In this document: piece after piece, positions 17,622 to 28,737 of the stretch
How positions within the stretch are numbered: the first letter of the stretch is position 1
How the letters are laid out: the number at the start of each line of letters is the position of its first letter
Source of the DNA: Microbacterium sp. 67-17
GTDB lineage: Bacteria; Actinomycetota; Actinomycetes; Actinomycetales; Microbacteriaceae
DNA: 64,000 bases
Direction: 5' to 3'
NCBI RefSeq assembly: GCF_001898325.1
Contig: NZ_MKTR01000012.1
Coordinates: 90,375-154,374, forward strand
The notes under the pieces: generated by a model
The model's database searches: none
The model's input: only the letters and a program-made list of their open reading frames with translations
What the model was told of the DNA's origin: nothing
Position numbers and translations under genes: made by a program

Positions 17622-18740
17622 GTGACCCTCGACCTCGACGCTCTTCGCCCCTTCCCCGATGCCGGTGACCCTGACCGCCGCGCACACGATGCGGCGGATC
17701 GGCTGCTCCTCGACGAGTCAGCCGACGCTCGGCGCGGCCTTGCGCGACATGAGATCGCCGTCATCGGCGATACGTTCGGCGCCCTGGCTCTCGCGTGCGC
17801 CAGCGATGCCGCCGATGGTGTCGTCCGCGTCCACCAGGACTCCCTCGGCGGTGAGCGCACCCTCACCGCCAATGCGCGATCGACCGGGCTCGAGGCATCC
17901 GTCGAGTCGCTCCCTCTTGATGCAGAGGTCGTGCGCGGTGCGCGGGTCGTACTCGTGCGCCTCCCCCGGTCACTCGAGGCGCTCCGCGACGTCGCGGGGC
18001 TGATCGCCGCGCACGCCGCGCCCGATGTCGTCGTGTTCGCGGGTGGGCGGATCAAACACATGAGCCTCGGCATGAACGACGTGCTGCGGGAGCACTTCGA
18101 CACGGTGGATGTCTCGCACGCCCGGCAGAAGTCGCGGGTGCTCATCGCGCGCGGCCCTCACGGCGGGCGCGATCCCGAGCCGTCTGCGGCACGGCAGCAC
18201 ATCGGTGACACGGATGTCGAGGTCCGCGCCTTCGGCGGTGTGTTCGCCGGCGCGACACTCGACATCGGCACGCGCCTGCTGCTCGACAACCTGCCCGAGA
18301 CGATCCCCGGGCAGGCGGTCGACCTGGCGTGCGGCAACGGGGTCGTCGGCGCGACGCTGGCCCTGCGGCATCCGGGGCTGCGCGTGTACGCGTCCGACGA
18401 GTCGGCCGCCGCCGTCGCTTCGGCTCGCGCGACCGCGGCAGCGAACGGGATTGGCGACCGGATGACAGTGGTTCGTGATGACGCACTGTCGACCCTGCCC
18501 GACGCGAGCGCGTCGTTCATCGCCCTGAACCCGCCGTTTCATCGGGGCGCAGCGATCGATGAGACGATCGCGCGCCACCTGTTCGCGGATGCGGCGCGCG
18601 TCCTGCGCCCGGGCGGCGAACTGTGGACCGTCTGGAACTCGGCCCTCCGCTACCGCCCGTCGCTCGAGAAAGTCGTCGGCCCGACTCGTCAGATCGCCCG
18701 GACCCCGAAGTTCACGGTCACGGCCTCGACGCGCCGTTGA
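17622..18740 (+). CDS. RsmC/RlmG-like rRNA (guanine-N2) methyltransferase
   Basis: A 372-residue protein with a degenerate N-terminal methyltransferase-like half and a catalytic C-terminal half, the layout of RsmC and RlmG. SAM-binding motif I is DLACGNGVVGATLAL from residue 234 and the catalytic NPPF is at 303-306 (FIALNPPFHRG), typical of N2-guanine methylation. The target, 16S or 23S rRNA, cannot be decided. The GTG at 17622 is chosen over one at 17613 because TAGCGT at 17609-17614 ends seven bases upstream. Confidence 0.85.
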   Translation: MTLDLDALRPFPDAGDPDRRAHDAADRLLLDESADARRGLARHEIAVIGDTFGALALACASDAADGVVRVHQDSLGGERTLTANARSTGLEASVESLPLDAEVVRGARVVLVRLPRSLEALRDVAGLIAAHAAPDVVVFAGGRIKHMSLGMNDVLREHFDTVDVSHARQKSRVLIARGPHGGRDPEPSAARQHIGDTDVEVRAFGGVFAGATLDIGTRLLLDNLPETIPGQAVDLACGNGVVGATLALRHPGLRVYASDESAAAVASARATAAANGIGDRMTVVRDDALSTLPDASASFIALNPPFHRGAAIDETIARHLFADAARVLRPGGELWTVWNSALRYRPSLEKVVGPTRQIARTPKFTVTASTRR

Positions 18741-18768
18741 GGACTAAACAGAGCCCGCACCGGGAGAT

Positions 18769-18846
18769 CTAGAAGTCCCAGTCCTCGTCCTCGGTCGCGA
18801 CTGCCTTGCCGATGACGTATGAGGAGCCAGACCCCGAGAAGAAGTC
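18769..18846 (-). pseudogene. Displaced 3' end of nrdF (last 25 codons plus stop)
   Basis: These 78 bases encode [20 protein letters not shown] and then EDWDF and a stop, identical in protein to the end of the intact nrdF at 20983-21060. The DNA differs at four positions, all synonymous third positions (TCG/TCT, TCG/TCA, GCC/GCA, GCC/GCG). The first 27 bases of the two copies are identical. Homology stops abruptly just upstream of the Asp codon. This is what remains at the far end after integration of an element that carries a replacement gene end, so the segment is best read as an attachment-site relic. Confidence 0.85.
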
Positions 18847-18903
18847 GCGGCGGCTATGACCCGCGAATGGCACGCCGCGGTCTGATGGTCCACACTTCCA
18901 TCC

Positions 18904-18924
18904 GGTATATTTTCTGGTATATTT
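18904..18924 (+). promoter_or_regulatory. Promoter with tandem GGTATATTT repeats (probable autoregulatory operator)
   Basis: GGTATATTT occurs at 18904-18912 and again at 18916-18924, a 12-base period. The second copy contains TATATT (18918-18923), a -10 element seven bases before the ATG at 18931. Such A+T-rich sequence stands out in this G+C-rich region. A natural candidate to bind here is the XRE protein encoded by the second gene; that is inference. Confidence 0.6.
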
Positions 18925-18930
18925 GCATGC

Positions 18931-19542
18931 ATGGTTGATGCGCTGATCACTCCAGAGGATGCCCTTGCCGCTCTCGGACGCCCGTTCCTTCAGCACTTCC
19001 GCAGCGCAATCGACGAGACGCGCAACGACTTCGCACACTTCTTCGCAACACTCCCCTCCGACTGGCATGTCGACTGGTCCGACCGCACCCTCGCCGGGGT
19101 TATCCATGATCGACTCTGGAGCCACGTCACCCACGACGTCGAGGCGCTCGAGGCCAACATCGTCGTCACCGACAACGGGACGACCCGCACCATCTGCATC
19201 GATGACAGCGTCGGTCTCCGCGTGAAACGACACTCCATGGACGGACAGATCAGCGGCTACCGCACTCGCGGTTCCCGCGACTTCTACATGGGGACGCTCG
19301 CCGGGCTGGAAGTCGAGAACCTCGCGATCGGCTATGAATGGATCCCCGAGACGCGGAGCATCGGCCGCGCCGTGCTGTCCAAGCAAAAATCCACCGGCGC
19401 CGAGCCGATCTGGGTTATCGGTGTCGGTGAGATCGACGACGGCATCCTGCACGTCCCGTACGAGCCGATCATTCCGCCTCAGCCGGAGTTCGACTTCTCC
19501 GGAATCGTCGCCGCATCCGCGAAGGACGCTGAATCGTCATGA
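18931..19542 (+). CDS. Hypothetical protein coupled to an XRE-ImmA/IrrE gene (candidate toxin or effector)
   Basis: A 203-residue protein of no family I can name. It lacks a signal peptide and membrane segments. The N-terminal third is helical (LGRPFLQHFRSAIDETRNDF) and the rest alternates charged beta-like stretches ending in a proline-rich segment. Its stop overlaps the next ATG by four bases, so it is made in step with a DNA-binding/peptidase-like protein. Small protein plus XRE-ImmA/IrrE is the layout of several toxin-antitoxin and prophage-regulator modules, such as RosmerTA-type systems. Calling it a toxin rests on that layout alone. Confidence 0.75.
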   Translation: MVDALITPEDALAALGRPFLQHFRSAIDETRNDFAHFFATLPSDWHVDWSDRTLAGVIHDRLWSHVTHDVEALEANIVVTDNGTTRTICIDDSVGLRVKRHSMDGQISGYRTRGSRDFYMGTLAGLEVENLAIGYEWIPETRSIGRAVLSKQKSTGAEPIWVIGVGEIDDGILHVPYEPIIPPQPEFDFSGIVAASAKDAESS

Positions 19543-20621
19543 GCACTCTCGGCGACGCAATCACCACGCTTCGCCAGTCACGAGGGCTCTCGCAGACCGA
19601 GCTCGCCGACAAGATAGGCGCCACTCAGGTCACTCTCCACCGCTACGAAGCTGGAGAGCGTGAGCCACGCCCGGAAGTCGTGACTGAACTGGCGGCAGCG
19701 CTCGGCGTGACCGAGCAGTTCCTGCAGCACGAGTTCCGCCTTCAAGGCGGCGTGGCACAAGACGCACACATGAGAAAGCGGAAGACAACCAAGGCGGGCG
19801 ACTGGAAGCTCGTGGAGGCGCGCCTGAACGAGCTGAGGATGAGCACCACGTACTTCCTTGCGCGTGCGCCCATGCGGCAGGAGTTCACGGTGCCCGAGGT
19901 GGACATGACCGTCACCTCGCCGGAAGAGGCCGCGCAGCTCACCCGTGCCCGGTGGAGAATGCCGAGCGGCCCCGTAGCCTCAATCACGCCGTGGCTCGAA
20001 GCTGCCGGGATCGTGGTGATCGTAGAAGACTTCCCCACGCCGAAGATCGACGGCATGAGCCAGTGGGGCAAGGAATCCGCTGTGATGCTCGTGAACGGGC
20101 TACTCCCCCTGCACCGGCGCCGACTGACAATGACGCACGAACTCGGGCACCTCGTCATGCACGACGAGGTACTGGCCGGCGACGACGACGTCGAATCAGA
20201 GGCGAACGCATTCGCCGCCGAGTTCCTCATGCCAGGACACATCATCCGCAACGAACTCCGCCCGCTGAGCGGAGCCTCCGCGCAGCGAACGATTTCGCTT
20301 CTCCTGACGCTCAAGGAGCGTTGGGGCACGTCGATGCAGGCACTGTACGAGCGTGCTTTCAGTCTCGGAGTTGTCGATGCCGCCAGGCGCCAGGACTTCT
20401 ACAAGATGATGAGTGCCCGGCGCTGGCGAACTCGCGAGCCCGGGGATGAGACGTTCATCCCCGAGACGCCGCGGCTCGCACCGAGCATCGGAGGCTCGCT
20501 CCGCGCGAATGGACTCGGTGATCTCCAGGTGGCCGAGATGCTCGGCTTCACGTCGACGGAGCGGATCTCGCCGTTCTTGCCGACGCCCGAGCTGCGGTCA
20601 CACCTGCGCGCCTTGGGATGA
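19539..20621 (+). CDS. XRE-family regulator with ImmA/IrrE metallopeptidase domain
   Basis: A 360-residue two-domain protein. Residues 1-65 form an XRE helix-turn-helix (SQTELADKIGATQVTLHRYE). Residues about 130-240 are an ImmA/IrrE (COG2856) zinc-peptidase domain with HELGH at 200-204 and a downstream acidic segment (ESEANAFAAEFLMP) that supplies the third ligand. The extra C-terminal 120 residues are basic and of unknown role. Related proteins act as antitoxins or cleave repressors to induce mobile elements. It is coupled to the preceding gene and probably represses the promoter at 18904-18924. Confidence 0.88.
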   Translation: MSTLGDAITTLRQSRGLSQTELADKIGATQVTLHRYEAGEREPRPEVVTELAAALGVTEQFLQHEFRLQGGVAQDAHMRKRKTTKAGDWKLVEARLNELRMSTTYFLARAPMRQEFTVPEVDMTVTSPEEAAQLTRARWRMPSGPVASITPWLEAAGIVVIVEDFPTPKIDGMSQWGKESAVMLVNGLLPLHRRRLTMTHELGHLVMHDEVLAGDDDVESEANAFAAEFLMPGHIIRNELRPLSGASAQRTISLLLTLKERWGTSMQALYERAFSLGVVDAARRQDFYKMMSARRWRTREPGDETFIPETPRLAPSIGGSLRANGLGDLQVAEMLGFTSTERISPFLPTPELRSHLRALG

Positions 20622-20631
20622 ATCCCGCTGG

Positions 20632-20856
20632 TCAGCCCTTGGGCGGGTAGGGGTCCTTGCCGTAGGAGTTCTTCTCGCCGATCGTGCCGTCCATCTTGCG
20701 GATGGTGTGCTCGACGCCGCGGTCCTGCGCCATGCGGCGGCCAATGGCCTGCTGCTCGGCTTTGGTGCCGCCGGCGTGAGCAGCGCGCGAGCTGCCCTCG
20801 ACCTTCGACTTCCAGACGCCTCCGTCGTTGTAGGTACTGATGTCACCTTTCGCCAT
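20632..20856 (-). CDS. DUF2188 domain-containing protein
   Basis: A 74-residue polar protein with the DUF2188 pattern: an N-terminal strand ending in GGVWKSKVEGSSRA, a helix AEQQAIGRRMAQ and a C-terminal HTIRKMDGTIGEKNSYG. A clear AAGGGA precedes the ATG by six bases. The family is common in actinobacteria and phage-associated DNA and is uncharacterised. It lies inside the nrdF-repeat island but is transcribed opposite to the other two genes and may be separate cargo. Confidence 0.8.
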   Translation of the reverse strand: MAKGDISTYNDGGVWKSKVEGSSRAAHAGGTKAEQQAIGRRMAQDRGVEHTIRKMDGTIGEKNSYGKDPYPPKG

Positions 20857-20891
20857 GTTCGTTCCCTTCAGGATGTGGGCAAAATGCGGGC

Positions 20892-20936
20892 ACGGCCCCG
20901 ATCTGCTGGCTCTTCTGAGCTGCCGACCGGGGCCGT
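20892..20936. terminator. Hairpin downstream of nrdF
   Basis: Nine-base arms ACGGCCCCG (20892-20900) and CGGGGCCGT (20928-20936) enclose 27 bases. It lies 47 bases beyond the nrdF stop, before DUF2188, and could end nrd transcription. There is no clear T-tract on either side. Confidence 0.35.
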
Positions 20937-20982
20937 CCTCATGGTTCGCTGTCCTGCCGAAATCGGCTTCTTATCTGGGCTT

Positions 20983-24129
<3,147 letters not shown>

Positions 24130-24148
<19 letters not shown>

Positions 24149-24567
24149 CGTTCCAATCCTTCGCTTACGCGTGTGACGTCTTCCGACGTGCCGAACAATT
24201 CGAGCCGGTACAAGTGCGGCACGTGACACTTGCGGCTGATGATGTCGCCGGCGGCGCAGAAAGCGTCGCCGAAATTGGTGTTTCCCGCGGCGATGACGCC
24301 GCGGATGAGGGTGCGGTTCTGCTCGACGTTGAGGAACCGGATGACTTGCTTGGGCACCGCGCCTCGCTCCTCGCCGCGACCCTGGCCTCCCCCATAGGTG
24401 GGGGTGACCAGGACGAAGGGCTCATCGACCAGGAGCATCGGCTCGGATGCGAAGAGCGGGATGCGCTCAGCGCGCAATCCCAACTTCTCGATGAAGCGCG
24501 CCGTGTTCTGCGAAACGCTCGAGAAGTACACGAGCAACGGCGTCTCTGTCGCGATCGCCGTGCTCAT
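24130..24567 (-). CDS. nrdI: Flavodoxin-like ribonucleotide reductase stimulatory protein NrdI
   Basis: A 145-residue flavodoxin-fold protein. The FMN phosphate-loop equivalent is [13 protein letters not shown] near residue 15, and the family loop [19 protein letters not shown] follows near 54. NrdI supplies oxidant for assembling the dimanganese-tyrosyl radical in NrdF. It starts three bases after nrdH and its end overlaps nrdE, so the three are tightly coupled. Confidence 0.95.
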
Positions 24568-24570
24568 GGC

Positions 24571-24804
24571 TCAGGCGAGGCGAGACGCGAGCTCGTCGAT
24601 CTTGTCGGGACGGAAGCCCGACCAGTGGTCCTCGTCGGTGATGACGACGGGGGCCTGCAGGTAGCCCAGCGCCTTGACCTGCTCGAGGGCCGCGGGGTCC
24701 TGCGAGAGGTCGAGAACTTCGTAATCGATGCCCTTGGAATCCAGCGCGCGGTAGGTCGCAGTGCACTGCACGCAGGCCGGCTTGGTGTAGACCGTGATCG
24801 CCAT
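24571..24804 (-). CDS. nrdH: Glutaredoxin-like redoxin NrdH
   Basis: A 77-residue thioredoxin-fold protein with the redox pair CVQC at residues 11-14 (YTKPACVQCTATYRAL) and the NrdH-type C-terminal motif WSGFRPDKIDEL. It passes electrons from thioredoxin reductase to NrdE. It is the first gene of the operon; transcription probably starts in the A+T-richer region around 24870-24930. Confidence 0.95.
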   Translation of the reverse strand: MAITVYTKPACVQCTATYRALDSKGIDYEVLDLSQDPAALEQVKALGYLQAPVVITDEDHWSGFRPDKIDELASRLA

Positions 24805-24866
24805 GTTAGATCCGTTGTCCCCTCAAAATCCTTCGTCGAACCGGCAGCTCCCCCACCGGGAGTCCA

Positions 24867-24882
24867 ATACTACATATGGGTG
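24867..24882 (-). promoter_or_regulatory. Candidate NrdR box upstream of nrdHIEF
   Basis: Read on the nrd strand the sequence is CACCCATATGTAGTAT, which keeps most positions of the known actinobacterial NrdR pattern (acaCwAtATaTwGtgt). It lies 63 bases upstream of nrdH. NrdR is the usual repressor of ribonucleotide reductase operons; its gene is not in this window. A second box at the expected helical spacing is not clear. Confidence 0.4.
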
Positions 24883-24960
24883 CCGACATCGGATAGCACC
24901 ACAAGGGGTAGTAGTTACATTCGTGTAGTTTTCCACCGCTCTCCTCAGATACAACGCGAT

Positions 24961-25105
24961 TTGTCCACCGTTTCATCCACAGATCGACCAACCCGCGAAA
25001 CCTGGGAGAAGCCTGAAATCACGCGGGTTCGGGTGCCTGCGTCCGTCATCCCTCCACAGCGCGACGCTACGGCGATCCACCGACATCGAATTCGCCTGTG
25101 GATTG
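24961..25105. promoter_or_regulatory. Cluster of DnaA-box-like nonamers upstream of nrdHIEF
   Basis: Nonamers one mismatch from actinobacterial DnaA boxes occur at 24961-24969 (TTGTCCACC), 24973-24981 (TCATCCACA) and 25050-25058 (CCCTCCACA). A reverse one at 25097-25105 (CAATCCACA on the minus strand) also matches closely. The gene order does not resemble an origin, so control of nrd by DnaA, as known in Escherichia coli, is the more likely meaning, if any. Confidence 0.35.
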
Positions 25106-25205
25106 CGTTTCCGGCGTGTCGCGGCGTGTCGCGGCATCCGCCCACGCACCGCGTGGTCCGCGCTCCGATATCGCCCAACCGGTTCGGCGCGACTACCGTA
25201 GGAGG

Positions 25206-26411
25206 GTGGCGGGATATGGAGAACTGCTGCGCACTCCGGGGGTCGCGCGCATCATCGCAGCGCAGCTGACAGCGCGGTTCCCGAACGGGATGACGAGCCT
25301 GGCGATCCTGCTGCACATCGAACAGGTCACGGGCTCCTACGGCTCTGCAGGACTCGTGCTGGCTGCGACCTCGGTCGGGCAGGCTGTCGCGGGTCCGATC
25401 ACGAGCAGGTGGATGGGCCTGTGGGGTATGCGACGGGTGCTGACCGTGACCCTCGCCATCTGCGCCGCAGCGATCGCGTGCATCGCGGCGTTCACGCTCC
25501 CCCTGCCTGCCTATATGGTGCTGGGGCTCATCGCCGGTCTGTCAACACCGCCGGTGCAAGCAGCGGTTCGCACGATCTACCCCAAGATGGTCAACTCGCG
25601 ACAGGTGACTCCGCTGTACTCCCTGGATGCCTCACTCCAGGAGATCATCTGGGTCGTCGCACCCGTTCTCATCACGTTCGTCGCGACGCAGATCGGTACC
25701 GTCCAAGCCCTCGCTCTCATCGTCGTCGTCCTTCTGGGTGGTGGCGCCTGGTTCATCCTCTCCCCCGAGGTCGGGCGGGTACGCATCCCTCGTAGCCGTC
25801 GCAGCTTCGGAAAGGTGCTCGGCAAGCCCGCGGTGCTGTTGGCAACCGTCGTCGGCTTCCTCCTGATCGGCGCGTGCTCCGCCGTCGAGGTGGGCGTGGT
25901 ATCCACCTTCGGGCACGAGGGTATCGAGGCGGGCCTGGTGCTTGCGGTCTTCGCCGTCGGCAGCCTCGCCGGGGGTCTCTCCTTCGGCCACATCCCGATC
26001 GGACCGTGGGCGACGGCAAGGCGGATGCTGATCGTTGCGGCGGGACTCGGCCTGACGATGATCTCGCTCAACGCCTGGTGGCTGGGTGCGACACTCGCCG
26101 TCGCGGGCCTGGGCGTGGCGCCAGCGCTAGCGGTGATCTTCGCCATGACGTCCGCGAGCGTGAAGTTCAGCGAGACCGCCGAAGCTTACGGCTGGATCGG
26201 GACCGGGCAGCTCATCGGCGCCGCGGCGGGTTCCGCCGTCGCGGGCTTCCTCGTCGACGGCGCGGGCCCGCAGGGCGCCTACCTTGCCGCTGCGCTGTTC
26301 GCTGCGACCGGCGCGATCGTGGCCATCGTGTTCGTCCGCGGCTTCCCTGACCTGCGCGATCGGGATCCGAGCCCCATCCCCGATACCGAGCCCGTTCCGA
26401 CGATCACCTGA
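25206..26411 (+). CDS. Major facilitator superfamily transporter
   Basis: A 401-residue membrane protein with about twelve hydrophobic segments in two halves. The cytoplasmic loop between helices 2 and 3 carries SRWMGLWGMRRV, the position of the MFS signature. Substrate unknown; the closest general type is small drug or metabolite exporters. The GTG at 25206 is chosen because TACCGT at 25194-25199 ends exactly six bases upstream. AGGAGG directly abuts the GTG, too close to serve as a Shine-Dalgarno, which supports a leaderless mRNA. Confidence 0.85.
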   Translation: MAGYGELLRTPGVARIIAAQLTARFPNGMTSLAILLHIEQVTGSYGSAGLVLAATSVGQAVAGPITSRWMGLWGMRRVLTVTLAICAAAIACIAAFTLPLPAYMVLGLIAGLSTPPVQAAVRTIYPKMVNSRQVTPLYSLDASLQEIIWVVAPVLITFVATQIGTVQALALIVVVLLGGGAWFILSPEVGRVRIPRSRRSFGKVLGKPAVLLATVVGFLLIGACSAVEVGVVSTFGHEGIEAGLVLAVFAVGSLAGGLSFGHIPIGPWATARRMLIVAAGLGLTMISLNAWWLGATLAVAGLGVAPALAVIFAMTSASVKFSETAEAYGWIGTGQLIGAAAGSAVAGFLVDGAGPQGAYLAAALFAATGAIVAIVFVRGFPDLRDRDPSPIPDTEPVPTIT

Positions 26412-26442
26412 GCCACCCGATCACCGGTGACCGAGATGAGTT

Positions 26443-27033
26443 TTGCGTCCCGACGACCCGCGGTTCGCCTCGACGGCAACTGTGGTCGCAGGGATGTCGG
26501 CCTTGGCCCGCGGTGACTCCGCCGGGGCCATCGCCGCTGCCCACCCGGCCGTCGGGGGGATGGCCGACGAGCGGGTTCTGCCGATGGTGCGAGGGTTCGC
26601 GCTGGGGATCATCGCGGACGCACACCTGCTGCGAGGGGAGCCGCTGCGGACTCTCGCCCTGCTCGAGGGCGTCGACTCAAACCGGGAGCACACTCTGTGC
26701 TTCGACATGCAGCGAGCCTCGGCCTACCTGGCTCTCGGAGAACCGCTGAGAGCGCTGCAGACGACGCGCGCGCGTGCGGCGATGGGCGCGCGCCACTGCA
26801 TCAGAACCCGCGGCCCGATCCTGTTCCGGCGCGCGCTCGCGCACCGCGCTCTAGGCGATGACGACGTCGCGGAGGCCGAGTTCGAGGATGCCGTCCTGCG
26901 CCGGCTGTACGCGAAGCTCGGGGTATCGTCCCGTGAGCAGGCGGTCGCAGCTCTCGAGCGCGGGGGCTTCTTCGAGCGAATTGCACCGGCGAAGGGCGCG
27001 GGAGTCGCGCACGCGGCGCCGCCGATGCCCTGA
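26443..27033 (+). pseudogene. Remnant of a LuxR-type (MalT-like) transcriptional regulator
   Basis: The open frame codes for TPR-like helical sequence (ALARGDSAGAIAAAHPAV ... LFRRALAHRALGDDDVAEAEF) and then jumps straight to LYAKLGVSSREQAVAALERG. That last piece is the final part of a LuxR-type helix-turn-helix, where LGVSSREQAV is the characteristic ending. The first two helices of the HTH are missing and no N-terminal ATPase domain precedes. This looks like an internal deletion plus N-terminal loss. There is no credible start or ribosome site, so I treat it as decayed. Confidence 0.6.
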
Positions 27034-27074
27034 TCCTGACCCGCGCGTTCACCACGCGCGCCTACGATGAACCC

Positions 27075-27482
27075 GTGACCTACACCCGGCTCGCCTGGAC
27101 TCTTCTTGCCCTTGCACTGTTGATCGTCACGGTCTTCGAGAGCATCGGCCACGGATGGGTGACCGCCGGGATCATCATCGTGTTCGCGTTGCTTCCCGAC
27201 ATCTCCCTGATCGGGGCGTCCAGCAGCCAGCGCGGCATCATTCGCCCCGAACGCGTCGCGTTCTACAACTGGTTGCATCAGGCGTGGATTCCGGCGCTGC
27301 TGTTCTTCCTCGGCGGCTCCATGGCATACCTGTGGGAGATGCGGGAGGTCGGACTGCCGCTGTTCTGGTGCGGCATGGGCTGGCTGCTTCACATCGCTCT
27401 GGATCGGACTTTCGGATTCGGCATGCGCGCACCCGACGGCACGATCATTCCCGTCGGCACGTACAGGCCGCGCGCGCGCTGA
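27075..27482 (+). CDS. DUF4260 family membrane protein
   Basis: A 135-residue protein with four hydrophobic helices. The pattern ALLPDISLIG early, FYNWLHQAWIPALLF in the middle and LLHIALDRTFGFGM near the end is that of DUF4260, a family of uncharacterised membrane proteins with conserved His and Asp residues. The GTG start is fixed by TACGAT at 27063-27068, six bases upstream. It precedes the acyl-CoA dehydrogenase gene by 15 bases and may be cotranscribed with it. Confidence 0.82.
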   Translation: MTYTRLAWTLLALALLIVTVFESIGHGWVTAGIIIVFALLPDISLIGASSSQRGIIRPERVAFYNWLHQAWIPALLFFLGGSMAYLWEMREVGLPLFWCGMGWLLHIALDRTFGFGMRAPDGTIIPVGTYRPRAR

Positions 27483-27497
27483 AAGGATGCTGAAGCC

Positions 27498-28688
27498 ATG
27501 ACAAGCCCTGACCACCGGAGCCCCTTCGACCCGGCATCCGTGCTGCCCGACGCTCTGCTCCAGCGGTTCCGCAAGCGTGCGGCCCAGCACGACAGCGACA
27601 ACACCTTCCCGCACGACGACCTCGCCGACCTGAGGGATGCCGGATACCTCGCGCTGTTCGCTCCGACGGAGCTCGGCGGGGCGGGCCTCGGTCTTGCCGA
27701 GGTGTCGCTCCTGCAGCAGCGCCTGGCTACCGCAGCCCCGGCGACAGCGCTCGCGATCAACATGCACCTCGTGTGGACCGGTGTCGCGAAGGCGCTCGCA
27801 GATCGCGGCGTCGACGATCTGCGCTTCGTGCTCGAGGGCGCCGTGGCGGGCGAGGTCTTCGCGTTCGGCATCAGCGAGGCGGGCAACGATCTCGTGCTCT
27901 TCGGCAGTGACACTGACGCCGCGCCGCAGCCGGACGGCTCATACGCCTTCACCGGCACAAAGATCTTCACTTCTCTCGCGCCGGTCTGGACGCAGCTCGG
28001 CCTCCACGGCCTGGACACCACCTCACCCGACGGCCCGAAGATGGTCTACGCCTTCGTGCCGCGCTCCGAGGAGGATGCCGGGCGAATCGCCACCCGCGAC
28101 GACTGGAACACGCTCGGCATGCGCGCCACGCAGTCCCGCACGACGCAGCTGCGGGGAGCAGTGGCAGCGGCAGACCGGGTCGTGCGCCGCATCCCGCCGG
28201 GACCGAACCCCGATCCGATCGTGTTCGGCATCTTCAGCGTCTTCGAGATCCTGCTGGCCTCGGTCTATACGGGCATCGCTCGCCGGGCGCTGGATGTCGC
28301 TGTCGCAACCGTCGGCACGCGCCGGTCGAAGAAGACGGGACTGACCTACAGTCAGGACCCCGACATCCGCTGGCGAATCGCCGACATGGCGCTCGCGTAC
28401 GACGCGCTGCCTCCGCAGCTGGCGACGCTCAGCCGCGACATCGACACCCTCGTCGATCACGGGCCGCGGTGGTTCTCGCTCCTGTCGGGCGTGAAGCACC
28501 GCGCCGTTACGATGGCCAAGGCTGTCGTGGATGATGCGATCCTCGTGGCAGGCGGGTCGAGTTACTTCGCCGGGAGTGAGCTCAGCCGCCTGTACCGCGA
28601 CGTGCTGGCCGGGATGTTCCACCCGTCCGACCCGGAGTCGGCGCACTCCACCGTCGCCACGGCGTGGCTCGGGCCGGTGGCGGGTTGA
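27498..28688 (+). CDS. Acyl-CoA dehydrogenase family protein
   Basis: A 396-residue flavoprotein with the three-part acyl-CoA dehydrogenase fold: an N-terminal helical domain (ALFAPTELGGAGLGLAEVSL), a middle beta-domain binding FAD (AFGISEAGNDLVLF, YAFTGTKIFTSLAP) and a C-terminal four-helix bundle. It lacks neighbours of beta-oxidation, so the substrate is open. Start ATG at 27498 follows a weak AAAGGATG. The C-terminal catalytic Glu is not obvious, and a non-dehydrogenase role (for example flavin-dependent monooxygenase) is possible. Confidence 0.85.
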   Translation: MTSPDHRSPFDPASVLPDALLQRFRKRAAQHDSDNTFPHDDLADLRDAGYLALFAPTELGGAGLGLAEVSLLQQRLATAAPATALAINMHLVWTGVAKALADRGVDDLRFVLEGAVAGEVFAFGISEAGNDLVLFGSDTDAAPQPDGSYAFTGTKIFTSLAPVWTQLGLHGLDTTSPDGPKMVYAFVPRSEEDAGRIATRDDWNTLGMRATQSRTTQLRGAVAAADRVVRRIPPGPNPDPIVFGIFSVFEILLASVYTGIARRALDVAVATVGTRRSKKTGLTYSQDPDIRWRIADMALAYDALPPQLATLSRDIDTLVDHGPRWFSLLSGVKHRAVTMAKAVVDDAILVAGGSSYFAGSELSRLYRDVLAGMFHPSDPESAHSTVATAWLGPVAG

Positions 28689-28737
28689 GCTCTGCGCTAC
28701 CTGATCGACGCGACCCGCCGCGTGTGAAGATGTGGGA

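Larger units (their letters stand above)
24805..25205. other. Intergenic region between divergent nrdH and MFS transporter genes
   Basis: Four hundred bases without a convincing gene. It holds a candidate NrdR box (24867-24882), a second small palindrome TACA-N4-TGTA (24917-24928 region), a cluster of DnaA-box-like nonamers (24961-25105), a short tandem repeat of GCGTGTCGCG around 25113-25132, and the -10 of the MFS gene at 25194-25199. Open frames crossing it lack family features and look like chance. Confidence 0.6.

Noticed and set aside
18769..19452. Minus-strand frame of 227 codons ending in the nrdF tail
   Set aside because: Only the last 25 codons are meaningful; the rest is antisense to the coupled hypothetical gene.
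24961..25105. Replication origin
   Set aside because: DnaA-box-like sites are few and imperfect, with no dnaA, dnaN or A+T-rich unwinding region.
25113..25132. Tandem GCGTGTCGCG repeat
   Set aside because: Only two copies in a G+C-rich gap; no promoter or palindrome attached.
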